64,000 bases of DNA from Bacillota bacterium (GTDB lineage Bacteria; Bacillota; UBA4882; UBA8346): NCBI GenBank assembly GCA_023402395.1, contig JAEYGI010000048.1, forward strand, positions 1 through 64,000, in the 5' to 3' direction. Shown here piece after piece: positions 42,157 through 50,480 of the stretch. Below the pieces are notes generated by a model. That model had not been told where the DNA came from, searched no databases, and saw only the letters and a program-made list of their open reading frames with translations. Each line of letters opens with the position of its first letter. The stretch's first letter is position 1. Both the position numbers and the translations under genes were made by a program.

Positions 42157-44526
42157 ATGATCGAATTGGCGGGCAAGGGTATTTTCCTGATTCGGGGAGC
42201 GGCGCTAATCGAAGACGACGGCCAGATGACGGCCGAGGCCATTAATCACCGGTTGCGGCAAACCGGTTCGCAACCGCTTACCCAAGGGTTTGACGGAGTC
42301 GAGGCCGCGAAGCGGGGCACTATCACTCACCGGATTCTCTCGGAACACAATCAATCCGGGGACCTGCGCCAGTTGAAGATCCGTTTCGATGGACTGGCCT
42401 CCCATGACATCACCTATGTTGGAATCGTTCAGACGGCCCGCGCCAGCGGACTCAAGGAATTTCCGGTCCCCTACGTTCTCACCAACTGCCACAATTCACT
42501 CTGCGCGGTCGGCGGAACGATCAATGAGGACGATCATGTTTTCGGACTTTCCGCGGCCGAGCGGTACGGCGGTATTTACGTCCCCGCCCACCAGGCCGTG
42601 ATCCATCAATACGCGCGGGAAATGATGGCCGGCTGCGGCCGGATGCTCCTGGGCTCCGATAGCCACACCCGTTACGGCGCCCTGGGCACGATGGGCGTGG
42701 GCGAAGGCGGACCGGAGATTGTGAAACAGTTGCTGAGCCGGACCTATGATATTCCCTCCCCCGAAGTGGTGGCCGTTTTTCTGGAAGGCAAACCCCGACC
42801 TGGGGTCGGGCCGCAGGATGTGGCCCTGGCCATCATCAAAGCAGTCTTTGGCAACGGCTTTGTCAAAAACAAAGTGATGGAATTCGTCGGACCGGGGATT
42901 GACGGCCTGTCGATGGATTTCCGCAACGGCATCGATGTCATGACTACCGAGACCACCTGTCTCAGCTCGATCTGGCGGACCGACGGGACAGTGGCCGAGT
43001 ATTACCGGATTCACGGCCGGCCCGAAGCCTATCAACAACTGGAACCGGCCGAGATCGCCTATTACAGCGGCTTGATCAAAGTGGATCTGAGCCGGGTGGA
43101 ACCAATGATCGCGCTGCCCTTCCATCCCAGCAACGCCTATACTATCAAGGAACTGAACCAAAACGCGGCCGAGATTTTAAAACAAGTCGAAAGCGAGGGC
43201 CGGCGGCAGATGGAGAATCCCGGCAGCGAATTCCGGCTTACCCAGAAGATTGAAAATGGCCGGGTAAGGCTGGATCAGGGAGTCATCGCCGGTTGCGCCG
43301 GCGGGATCTTTGAGAACCTGGTGGCCGCCGCCGCCATTCTCGATCAGGGCTCCATCGGCAACGGCGAGTTCGCTTTGAGCATTTACCCGGCCAGTCAGCC
43401 GCTGAATCTGGAGATCATGAAAAACGGCGTCGCCGAACGGTTGGTCCGGGCCGGCGCCACGTTGCGCAGCGCCTTTTGCGGGCCCTGTTTCGGCGCGGGC
43501 GACGTGCCGGCCAATGGAGCGCTCAGCGGCCGCCATACCACCCGCAACTTCCCGAACCGGGAGGGTTCCAAACCGGCTTCCGGCCAGATCGCTTCGGTGG
43601 CCTTGATGGACGCGCGCTCCATCGCGGCCACCGCGTTGCGTGGCGGACTGCTCACCGGCGCCGACGAGGTGTCCTATCCGGTTTCCGATATCCCCTATAC
43701 GTTCAACCGGCAGGTGTATGATCACCGGGTCTACGATGGTTTCGGGAAAGCGAAACCTCAAACCGAGCTGAAATTCGGGCCGAACATCGCCGACTGGCCC
43801 CGCATGATCCCGCTTCCGGAGAATTTGTTATTAAAGATTGCCGCGGTGATTCACGATCCGGTGACCACCACCGATGAACTGATTCCGTCGGGGGAGACCT
43901 CTTCGTACCGGTCCAACCCGATGAGGCTGGCCGAGTTTACCCTGGGCCGGAAAGATCCGGGGTATGTCGGGAGAGCCAAGGACTTCCAGACACTGGAGAC
44001 GGAACGCCGGCGCCTGCTGGCCGAGGGTACGGCCAACGAACCGCTCTCCACCGAATTGGGCAGGCTGTTCGTGCCGTTGCTGGATGAAGCCGAGGCCAGC
44101 CCGGAAAAGGTTCATCAACTACTCAGCGAGACCGGCCTGGGCACTGTGATCTTTGCCGTGAAACCGGGCGACGGCTCCGCCCGGGAACAGGCCGCTTCCT
44201 GCCAGAAAGTCCTCGGAGGCTGGGCCAATATCGCGGTGGAATACGCCACCAAGCGCTACCGGAGCAACCTGATCAACTGGGGAATGCTGCCGTTCACCGT
44301 CTTGGAGGAGGATCGCTCCTTGTTCAAAACCGGCGACCTGATTTATCTGCCTCTGATCCGGGAGGCGGTGCAATCTGGCGCGGACGAGATCCAGGGATTC
44401 ATCATCGGCGCCGAGGAGCGAACCCCATTCCGGCTGTTCCTGCCCAATCTTAGCGCCGACGACCGGGAGATTATTTTGGCGGGCTGCTTAATAAACTATT
44501 ATGGACAGGGCTTGGCGAAGCAATAA
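42157..44526 (+). CDS. aconitase-family hydratase (YbhJ-like)
   Basis: A 789-residue protein of the aconitase superfamily, closest in layout to E. coli YbhJ. GSDSHTRYGALGTMGVGEGG is the substrate-binding block, and the 4Fe-4S cysteines are expected in IAGCAGG and FCGPCFG. The C-terminal swivel domain has GSAREQAA and YATKRYRSNLINWGMLP. Substrate is unknown; it differs from TCA-cycle aconitase at several loops. ATG 42157 follows a GGGGGATGG ribosome binding site; longer readings upstream have none. Confidence 0.82.
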   Translation: MIELAGKGIFLIRGAALIEDDGQMTAEAINHRLRQTGSQPLTQGFDGVEAAKRGTITHRILSEHNQSGDLRQLKIRFDGLASHDITYVGIVQTARASGLKEFPVPYVLTNCHNSLCAVGGTINEDDHVFGLSAAERYGGIYVPAHQAVIHQYAREMMAGCGRMLLGSDSHTRYGALGTMGVGEGGPEIVKQLLSRTYDIPSPEVVAVFLEGKPRPGVGPQDVALAIIKAVFGNGFVKNKVMEFVGPGIDGLSMDFRNGIDVMTTETTCLSSIWRTDGTVAEYYRIHGRPEAYQQLEPAEIAYYSGLIKVDLSRVEPMIALPFHPSNAYTIKELNQNAAEILKQVESEGRRQMENPGSEFRLTQKIENGRVRLDQGVIAGCAGGIFENLVAAAAILDQGSIGNGEFALSIYPASQPLNLEIMKNGVAERLVRAGATLRSAFCGPCFGAGDVPANGALSGRHTTRNFPNREGSKPASGQIASVALMDARSIAATALRGGLLTGADEVSYPVSDIPYTFNRQVYDHRVYDGFGKAKPQTELKFGPNIADWPRMIPLPENLLLKIAAVIHDPVTTTDELIPSGETSSYRSNPMRLAEFTLGRKDPGYVGRAKDFQTLETERRRLLAEGTANEPLSTELGRLFVPLLDEAEASPEKVHQLLSETGLGTVIFAVKPGDGSAREQAASCQKVLGGWANIAVEYATKRYRSNLINWGMLPFTVLEEDRSLFKTGDLIYLPLIREAVQSGADEIQGFIIGAEERTPFRLFLPNLSADDREIILAGCLINYYGQGLAKQ

Positions 44527-44552
44527 TCGATGATGGCGGATCCGTCATCGCT

Positions 44553-44736
44553 TATATAGGATGAAATAAATCTCTTAAATGGATTTGCATTCTTAAAGCC
44601 GAATGCGAATAAAATCAAATCGGAATTTATTTCATCCTATTACAGCAGTAATAAGTTGAATTAAAATTCCTTACAATTTCCTCATGGCCGGTATTAGGGA
44701 CATGATGCTTATTAGATATTTAATTCAACTTATATA
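44553..44736 (+). repeat. composite palindromic intergenic element, full copy 3
   Basis: A 184-bp copy in the same orientation as 18807-18986, starting 26 bp after the hydratase stop. Module 1 runs from TATATAGGATGAAATAAAT to ATTTATTTCATCCTA with the inner TTTGCATTCTTAAAGCCGAA hairpin. The linker is TTACAGCAGTAA. Module 2 runs from ATAAGTTGAATTAAA to TTTAATTCAACTTATATA. Arm substitutions are largely matched on both sides (GAAATAAAT with ATTTATTTC against GAAGTA with TACTTC in copy 1), which implies selection or repair on the paired form. Confidence 0.85.
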
Positions 44737-44783
44737 GCCGTAAAGTCGGACGTATCGCGTCCAAAATATAAGGAGGAATTATC

Positions 44784-45251
44784 ATGATTTTCAGCGGGAT
44801 TGCCAATCTGGAACAGGATAAGGGGCTGATGAGCCCGGGATTGCTGAAAGGGCTCGAATACTTGAAGAAGACCGATTTTTCCAAGCTGGAGGTCGGCCGG
44901 TACGAGATTGACGGGACCAATGTCTATGCGTTGGTGCAGGAGTACCAAACCGTGCCGAAACCGGAAAAGAAACCGGAAGCGCACCGCAAATACGTGGACA
45001 TCCAGTACATCGTCTCTGGAACGGAGATCATGGGCATCGGGCTGGACCATCCCGCCAACGAGGTGCTCGAAGACAAGCTCAGCGAGAGGGATGTGATCTT
45101 CTACAAGAACGTCCAGGATGAAACCGAGCTTATTTTGAGCCAGGGCACGTACGCCATTCTGTTCCCGGCCGATGTTCACCGGCCCGGGTGTAGCCGCGGG
45201 CAAAGCTCCCCAGTGAAGAAAGTCGTCGTCAAAGTGGCGGTCGGCTACTGA
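44784..45251 (+). CDS. YhcH/YjgK/YiaL-family protein
   Basis: A 155-residue cupin-like protein. HRKYVDIQYIVSGTEIMGIG and FPADVHRPGC hold the metal-binding histidines of the family. Relatives act on sialic-acid or other sugar anomers, or as the beta subunit of evolved beta-galactosidase. ATG 44784 follows AAGGAGG. It stands alone with a terminator at 45270-45300, so the pathway is not given by context. Confidence 0.85.
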   Translation: MIFSGIANLEQDKGLMSPGLLKGLEYLKKTDFSKLEVGRYEIDGTNVYALVQEYQTVPKPEKKPEAHRKYVDIQYIVSGTEIMGIGLDHPANEVLEDKLSERDVIFYKNVQDETELILSQGTYAILFPADVHRPGCSRGQSSPVKKVVVKVAVGY

Positions 45252-45269
45252 TTAAAAGCGTTGGGAAAG

Positions 45270-45300
45270 AGCCATTGCGGGGAACCTCAATGGCTTTTTT
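45270..45300 (+). terminator. rho-independent terminator
   Basis: AGCCATTG and CAATGGCT arms with a 10-nt loop, followed by TTTTTT, after the YhcH-family gene. Confidence 0.92.
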
Positions 45301-45310
45301 GCATATTTGC

Positions 45311-45367
45311 ATATCGGATGAAATGAATTCTCAATGCGGGTTTGCGTTCGTAAAGCCGAATGCAAGC
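45311..45367 (+). repeat. composite palindromic element, 5' fragment
   Basis: Only the left half of module 1 remains: ATATCGGATGAAATGAATT, then the inner hairpin TTTGCGTTCG and CGAATGCAAG. It lies directly upstream of lipA, between the previous terminator and the lipA ribosome binding site. Confidence 0.65.
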
Positions 45368-45393
45368 CGTAGCCAACCCAAGGAGGTTATTTC

Positions 45394-46254
45394 ATGCCCG
45401 AACGGCGCTTGCCGCCTTGGCTGAAAGTTAAAGTTTCCTTCAACGAACAGTACCGGAAGACGTCGGCCCTGATCCGCGAGCATCATCTGCATACGGTCTG
45501 CCAGGGAGCGGAATGTCCGAACCGGGGCGTCTGTTTTGCCGAGGGAACCGCCACCTTTATGATTCTGGGAGACGTCTGCACCCGCTCCTGCCGGTTCTGC
45601 GCGGTTCAAAAAGGCCACGCCGCGCCGGTTGATCCGGGGGAACCGGAACGGGTCGCGGCCGCGGTGCAAAGCTTGGGGTTGAATTATGCGGTGGTCACTT
45701 CGGTGACCCGCGATGATCTCCCGGACGGAGGCGCCGCGGTGTTCGGCGCAACTATCCGCGCCATCCGCCGCATTGCTCCCGGGACTCAAGTCGAGGTCCT
45801 TACCCCCGATTTTCAGGGAAACGAAGCGGCGCTGGCGCAAGTGGCCGCCGCCGGGCCGGAGGTGTTCAATCATAATGTCGAGACCGTGCCGCGGCTGTAT
45901 GCGGCGGTGAGGCCGGAAGCCGATTACCGCCGTTCGTTGGCGGTTTTGGCCAAGTATAAGCAAATCCGGCCCGCTTCCAAGGTGAAATCCGGGCTGATGG
46001 TCGGCTTGGGCGAGACTATAGACGAGATCATCCGGGTCTTCAAAGATCTTCGCGAGGCCGGGTGCGATCTGGTCACCATCGGCCAGTACCTGGCTCCCTC
46101 GGCCCGGCACTTGCCGGTAGTCCAATATGTGACCCCGGAACAGTTTCAAGAATACGAGCAGGCCGCGCTGGGCCTGGGGTTCGACGCCGTGGCCTCCGGC
46201 CCGTTGGTGCGGAGTTCTTATCACGCGGCGCGCTTAATCAAAGGCAAAGGCTGA
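45394..46254 (+). CDS. lipA: lipoyl synthase
   Basis: A 286-residue radical-SAM enzyme that inserts two sulfurs into octanoyl-protein to form lipoyl groups. The auxiliary-cluster cysteines are in VCQGAECPNRGVC (C-x4-C-x5-C), the radical-SAM cluster in CTRSCRFC (C-x3-C-x2-C), and RSSYHA gives the terminal serine ligand. ATG 45394 follows AAGGAGG. lpd follows 39 bp downstream. An octanoyl transferase and a lipoyl carrier protein must be elsewhere. Confidence 0.96.
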   Translation: MPERRLPPWLKVKVSFNEQYRKTSALIREHHLHTVCQGAECPNRGVCFAEGTATFMILGDVCTRSCRFCAVQKGHAAPVDPGEPERVAAAVQSLGLNYAVVTSVTRDDLPDGGAAVFGATIRAIRRIAPGTQVEVLTPDFQGNEAALAQVAAAGPEVFNHNVETVPRLYAAVRPEADYRRSLAVLAKYKQIRPASKVKSGLMVGLGETIDEIIRVFKDLREAGCDLVTIGQYLAPSARHLPVVQYVTPEQFQEYEQAALGLGFDAVASGPLVRSSYHAARLIKGKG

Positions 46255-46293
46255 ATTTAGCGTTCCATCCTATTGGGTTTGGAGGTAAGAGCG

Positions 46294-47649
46294 ATGTATG
46301 ATATGGTCATTATCGGCGGCGGGCCGGGAGGATACGTGGCGGCGATCCGCGGCGCCCAACTCGGCGCCAGAGTCGCCCTGATTGAACGGGAGGCGTTGGG
46401 CGGAGTCTGCCTGAACCGGGGTTGCATCCCCACCAAAGCCTTGTTGCACGGAGCCAATCTGTTCCGGGAGTTGAAACAGGCCGACCGGCTTGGCATCGTG
46501 GCCGCCGCGCCTACGGTCGACTTCCCCAAAATGATGGCCCGGAAGGATCTGATCGTCAAGAACATGGTCAACGGGCTGCAACGGCTGATGAAAGCCAACG
46601 GGATCGAGGTCATTTCGGGCAGCGCCGCTCTCCGCTCCGACCATCAGGTGGAAGTGGAGGGCCGGATGATCGAGGCCAAAAATATCATTATCGCCGTCGG
46701 TTCATCGCCGGTGGCGCTTCCGGTTCCCGGCGCCGGCGATCCGGCGGTGCTTACCAGCGATGACGTTCTGGCGCTGACCGATCTCCCGCAGTCAATGACG
46801 ATCATCGGCGGCGGGGTGATCGGAGTGGAGATGGCGGTTCTCTTCGCGAGCCTGGGCTGCGGCGTGACCGTGATTGAGATGATGGATCGCCTGGTACCGA
46901 TGATGGATACGGAGATCGCCAAGGCCATCGGGGATCTGTTGAAACGGCTGGGCGTTAAAGTCTTCACTGGCAGCCGGGTGGAATCGATCAGCGGCGGAAC
47001 CGTCAGCTTCCGCCAGGAAGACCGGCAGTACAGTCAGGCGGCGGAGAAAATCCTGATGGCGGTCGGCCGCCGTTCCAACGGCCTCGATTTGGACCTGGAT
47101 TCCCTGGGAATCCGGCATCAAAAAGGGATCATCGCCATCGACGAACGGCTGCGCACCAATCTGCCCCATATTTACGCCATCGGCGACGTCAACGGCAAGT
47201 ATGCCTTGGCCCACGTGGCGTCGGCCGAAGGGATCGTGGCCGCGGAAAATATCATGGGGCACGACCGGACCATGAATTACCGGACCGTTCCGCAGTGCAT
47301 CTATACGCATCCGGAGGCGGCCGGAGTCGGCTTGACTGAGGCGGAAGCCAGGGAGCAAGGGCTGGCCGTGAAAATCAGCCGGATTCCGCTGGGGGCCATC
47401 GGCAAGGCGGTGGCCGAGGGGCAGATTCAAGGCTTTGTGAAGCTGGTGGCCGATGAGCCGTCCGGCCGGATTCTCGGCCTGCACATGGTGGCGCCGCACG
47501 CCACCGACATGATCGTCCAGGGAGCCATGGCCATGGATCACGGGATCGACGCCGCCGCGCTGGCCCGGACCATTTTTCCGCATCCCACGTTCTCCGAGGC
47601 CTTGCTGGAGGCGGCGCACGGGATCGCGGACCGGCCGCTTCACCTGTGA
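46294..47649 (+). CDS. lpdA: dihydrolipoyl dehydrogenase
   Basis: A 451-residue FAD/NAD disulfide oxidoreductase, the E3 of 2-oxoacid dehydrogenases or the glycine cleavage system. FAD site GGGPGGYVAAIRGAQLG, redox CLNRGC, NAD site GGGVIGVEMAVLFASLG and the dimer-interface FPHPTFSEAL are present. ATG 46294 has GGAGG 8 bp upstream; an upstream TTG at 46273 is less likely. It forms a pair with lipA, but no E1, E2 or GcvH gene is in the window. Confidence 0.94.
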   Translation: MYDMVIIGGGPGGYVAAIRGAQLGARVALIEREALGGVCLNRGCIPTKALLHGANLFRELKQADRLGIVAAAPTVDFPKMMARKDLIVKNMVNGLQRLMKANGIEVISGSAALRSDHQVEVEGRMIEAKNIIIAVGSSPVALPVPGAGDPAVLTSDDVLALTDLPQSMTIIGGGVIGVEMAVLFASLGCGVTVIEMMDRLVPMMDTEIAKAIGDLLKRLGVKVFTGSRVESISGGTVSFRQEDRQYSQAAEKILMAVGRRSNGLDLDLDSLGIRHQKGIIAIDERLRTNLPHIYAIGDVNGKYALAHVASAEGIVAAENIMGHDRTMNYRTVPQCIYTHPEAAGVGLTEAEAREQGLAVKISRIPLGAIGKAVAEGQIQGFVKLVADEPSGRILGLHMVAPHATDMIVQGAMAMDHGIDAAALARTIFPHPTFSEALLEAAHGIADRPLHL

Positions 47650-47681
47650 AACGACGGCCGCGGCGGCTTGGCGGAGAATCC

Positions 47682-47709
47682 TTGACGCCGCCTGATTTTA
47701 GGGTATAAT
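47682..47709 (+). promoter_or_regulatory. predicted sigma-A promoter of kdsB
   Basis: TTGACG and TATAAT separated by 16 bp, 61 bp upstream of the kdsB start. Confidence 0.65.
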
Positions 47710-47769
47710 GAAAATTGAATCCAATGCGTTGCTTCATCTATGCAACCCGGAAAGGAACCGAAGATCAGT

Positions 47770-48528
47770 ATGAGAATCATCGGCATTATCCCGTCCCGCT
47801 ACAGCTCGACGCGGCTGGCCGGCAAACCCCTGGTCGATCTGGGCGGGAAGACTATGATCGAACGGGTTTATCGCAGTTGTCAGGCTTCCCGGCTGCTGGA
47901 AGCGTTGATTGTCGCCACCGATGACGGACGGATTTACGACGAGGTGCGGCGGTTCGGCGGTGATGTGGAAATGACCTCGCCGCACCATCAATCGGGGACC
48001 GATCGCATCGCCGAAGTCGCGGCGAAGCGGGGCTTCGCCGACAATGACATCATCGTCAACATTCAGGGCGATCAGCCCCTGATCGAGGGTTCAACCATCG
48101 ACGATCTGATCCGGCCGCTGGCTGAGGATGAATCGCTGGTGATGAGCACCATGTCCTTCCGGATTCGCAACCCCGAGGATATCCACAAAACCAGCATCGT
48201 GAAGGTTGTCACCGATCAGAACGGCATGGCGCTGTATTTCTCCAGGCATCCCATTCCGTTCGTCCGCGAACCTGAGGGAAAAGATCCGCTGGAGACTCCC
48301 TATTACAAACATCTCGGCCTCTACGCCTACCGCAAGAAGTTCCTGCTCGGATTCTCGCAACTGAAAGAGAGCTATCTGGAGCGGAATGAAAAGCTGGAGC
48401 AGTTGAGGGTGTTGGAGAACGGCTACCGAATCAAGGTGGTCGAGAGCAAGTTTAATTCGTTGGAAGTGGACACGCCCGAAGATGTCGAGAAAGTCAGGGC
48501 GGTTCTATTGGCGGAGGGGAGAAAATAG
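47770..48528 (+). CDS. kdsB: 3-deoxy-manno-octulosonate cytidylyltransferase
   Basis: A 252-residue CMP-Kdo synthetase. IIPSRYSSTRLAGKPL, SGTDRIAE, NIQGDQPLI, SRHPIPF, YYKHLGLYAYRKKFL and VDTPED are the family blocks. It activates Kdo with CTP for the inner core of lipopolysaccharide, so it points to an outer membrane. ATG 47770 gives the usual N-terminus; ATG 47740 is an alternative. It stands alone, and other Kdo genes are outside the window. A related nonulosonate cytidylyltransferase is the less likely alternative. Confidence 0.9.
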   Translation: MRIIGIIPSRYSSTRLAGKPLVDLGGKTMIERVYRSCQASRLLEALIVATDDGRIYDEVRRFGGDVEMTSPHHQSGTDRIAEVAAKRGFADNDIIVNIQGDQPLIEGSTIDDLIRPLAEDESLVMSTMSFRIRNPEDIHKTSIVKVVTDQNGMALYFSRHPIPFVREPEGKDPLETPYYKHLGLYAYRKKFLLGFSQLKESYLERNEKLEQLRVLENGYRIKVVESKFNSLEVDTPEDVEKVRAVLLAEGRK

Positions 48529-48658
48529 CGGCTGGCGCTCAATTTTCCGAGTCTATTCCTGTCAAGGTTTGCCCAGATAAGGCCGGTGGGGATGGAATCA
48601 CATCCTCCCCGCATTGAACATTTAGGCAGGATCGTTCGTCAACTAAAAATGTGGAAGT

Positions 48659-48698
48659 CAAATGATAAAGTCAGGCCTGACTTTATCATTTGTTTTTT
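48659..48698 (+). terminator. rho-independent terminator with 17-bp perfect stem
   Basis: CAAATGATAAAGTCAGG and its exact complement with no loop, followed by TTTTTT. It lies 130 bp after kdsB and 185 bp before the GH88 gene. The rest of 48529-48882 shows nothing else recognised. Confidence 0.85.
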
Positions 48699-48882
48699 CC
48701 GGGGTTTCCTGGCGCCCGCTCTTCCGGCAGGGATCGTGATCGCGTGCAAGAAAGCGCTAAACAACTGGAAGCAATTTACCGATAACAAATTGGGTTTGTT
48801 TTTTGCCGCCAATGGCGGCGAGAGTCGGCGCAGCAGTTTATCCAACTTAGTTTTAGTTGTGTTCTTTCAGGAGGATCGGAGA

Positions 48883-50043
48883 ATGGGACAAAGCCCTGAT
48901 TGCCGTTATCCGGCGGGGGTTACCCCGGACTGGGAAGCGGCATTGCGGAACGCCATTCAGAAAATTGAACGCAACCTCGTTACCTTTCATCGGGGTTTTC
49001 CGGCGCCGGTAAGCCGTAATAATGTTTATCCGGAGATCACCAATATCGACTGGACCGCCGGGTTCTGGCCGGGCCTGTTGTGGCTGGCCTATGAAGCAAC
49101 CTGGGACGATCAGTTCTCCCGCGCCGCCGCCGGGATCTTCAACAACTTCGCGGAACGGTTGGAGAAGCGGATTCACATCGACCACCATGAACTGGGTTTT
49201 CTTTATACATTGGCGGCCGTATCCCGGTATAAACTGACCGGCAAGGAAAACGCCCGGAGTTTGGCAATCCGGGCGGCGGATCACCTGATGGCCCGCTATC
49301 ACGATGGGATCGGGATCATCCAGGCCTGGGGCGATATCCAAGATCCGCAACAGCAGGGCCGCCTGATCATTGACGGATTGATGAACCTGCCCCTGTTATA
49401 CTGGGCCGGGCAAGCGACCGGCGATCCCCGCTTTTACCGCAGGGCGTACCGGCATGCCCGGCAATCCGCCATCTATTTGGTGCGGGACGATTATTCAACC
49501 GTTCAGACCGTTGTGATCGATCCGGAGCGCGGCGTTCCGCGTTATGAAGATAATCATCAAGGATACGGCGCTGATTCCTGCTGGGCGAGGGGACAGGCTT
49601 GGGGTATTTACGGCTTTGTATTGAGCTATGTTTATACCGAGGACTGGAGCTTTATCGAGCTGGCCAAGGGTTTGGCCGATTATTTCCTGGCCCGGCTGCC
49701 GAAAGATCGGATCTGCTACTGGGACTTGACCTTTAGCGGAGGCGATGAACCGCGGGACAGCTCGGCGGCAGCGGTGGCGCTGTGCGGGCTCTTGGAACTG
49801 GTCAGACACCTGCCGCTGGGCGATCCGGACAAGGCCCGCTATGAGGCGGAAGCCTTGTCCATGCTGGCCTCGTTCGCCGAGCGGTATGCGACGCAGCCGG
49901 GCGATGATTCCAACGGACTGTTGCGGCACGCGGTCTATCATAAACCCAAGGGCATCGGGGTCGATGAGTGTTGCCTTTGGGGAGATTATTTTTATCTGGA
50001 GGCGCTGATCAGGGTCACCCGCAACTGGAAGCGGTACTGGTAA
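48883..50043 (+). CDS. unsaturated glucuronyl hydrolase, family GH88
   Basis: A 386-residue (alpha/alpha)6-barrel enzyme of family GH88. It hydrates the unsaturated uronic acid left by polysaccharide lyases. HHELGFLYTLAA carries the first catalytic-region acid, and QGYGADSCWARGQAWGIYGF is the second signature, followed by DSSAAAVAL. There is no signal peptide, so it acts on imported oligosaccharides in the cytosol. ATG 48883 follows AGGAGG. A longer frame from 48586 runs through a terminator and is not used. Confidence 0.88.
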   Translation: MGQSPDCRYPAGVTPDWEAALRNAIQKIERNLVTFHRGFPAPVSRNNVYPEITNIDWTAGFWPGLLWLAYEATWDDQFSRAAAGIFNNFAERLEKRIHIDHHELGFLYTLAAVSRYKLTGKENARSLAIRAADHLMARYHDGIGIIQAWGDIQDPQQQGRLIIDGLMNLPLLYWAGQATGDPRFYRRAYRHARQSAIYLVRDDYSTVQTVVIDPERGVPRYEDNHQGYGADSCWARGQAWGIYGFVLSYVYTEDWSFIELAKGLADYFLARLPKDRICYWDLTFSGGDEPRDSSAAAVALCGLLELVRHLPLGDPDKARYEAEALSMLASFAERYATQPGDDSNGLLRHAVYHKPKGIGVDECCLWGDYFYLEALIRVTRNWKRYW

Positions 50044-50053
50044 GCGGGAAGAA

Positions 50054-50263
50054 CCGGAAACTGGCTTTCCGGGTTGGTTTGCCGAACGGGACATTTCGGA
50101 AAATTGATTTCCGGGCGCCGCCGGATAGCGGCGCTAGTTCCCTGATAACCGGTCATGATCGGAAACAAACTTTCCGAAGAAGTTCGCCGGCCCGGGATGG
50201 TGGATTGAGACTTGAACCGGGTTGCTCATGGCCACGGACTAAACGGAAAATCAATTTCCGTTT
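50054..50263. repeat. 21-bp-phased palindrome array 2
   Basis: Four palindromes with 5-nt spacers: CCGGAAA-CTGGC-TTTCCGG, CGGAAA-ATTGA-TTTCCG, TCGGAAA-CAAAC-TTTCCGA and ACGGAAA-ATCAA-TTTCCGT. Their centres at 50063, 50105, 50168 and 50252 are 42, 63 and 84 bp apart, all multiples of 21. The last is followed by seven Ts and could terminate the GH88 transcript. The plus strand would read as RKLAFRV, RKIDFRA, RKQTFRR and RKINFRF heptads, but there is no ribosome binding site. Confidence 0.75.
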
Positions 50264-50377
50264 TTTTATGGGCGAAAGATCAATGTGGCGATTGATGTGA
50301 TCACAACGCTTTTAATTGGGGACAAACGGTGATAAGATAGAAAAGACGAAACAGACAGACCGAACCTCAATTGATTG

Positions 50378-50414
50378 CGGCCGTTGTTTCCGGGTTGAAG
50401 CAACGGCCGTTTTT
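50378..50414 (+). terminator. rho-independent terminator or attenuator
   Basis: CGGCCGTTG and CAACGGCCG arms with a 14-nt loop, followed by TTTTTG, 67 bp upstream of the MOSC-MogA gene. It may end upstream transcription or attenuate the gene that follows. Confidence 0.7.
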
Positions 50415-50480
50415 GTGATCAAAAGGGTCAGAAATTACTGCGGGAAGCCGCGGTCAGCCTTGGAGGTTGTGAAATTTAAG

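Noticed and set aside
48586..48882. N-terminal extension of the GH88 protein
   Set aside because: It runs through a 17-bp perfect terminator stem, does not resemble GH88 sequence, and the ATG at 48883 has an excellent ribosome binding site and gives standard length.
49968..50300. Plus-strand frame across the second phased array as an expressed heptad-repeat protein
   Set aside because: It starts inside the GH88 gene in another frame and has no ribosome binding site. Since the palindromes read similarly on both strands, open frames there are expected by chance.
50316..50480. N-terminal extension of the MOSC-MogA protein
   Set aside because: It runs through a terminator-like hairpin (50378-50414) and has no family similarity.
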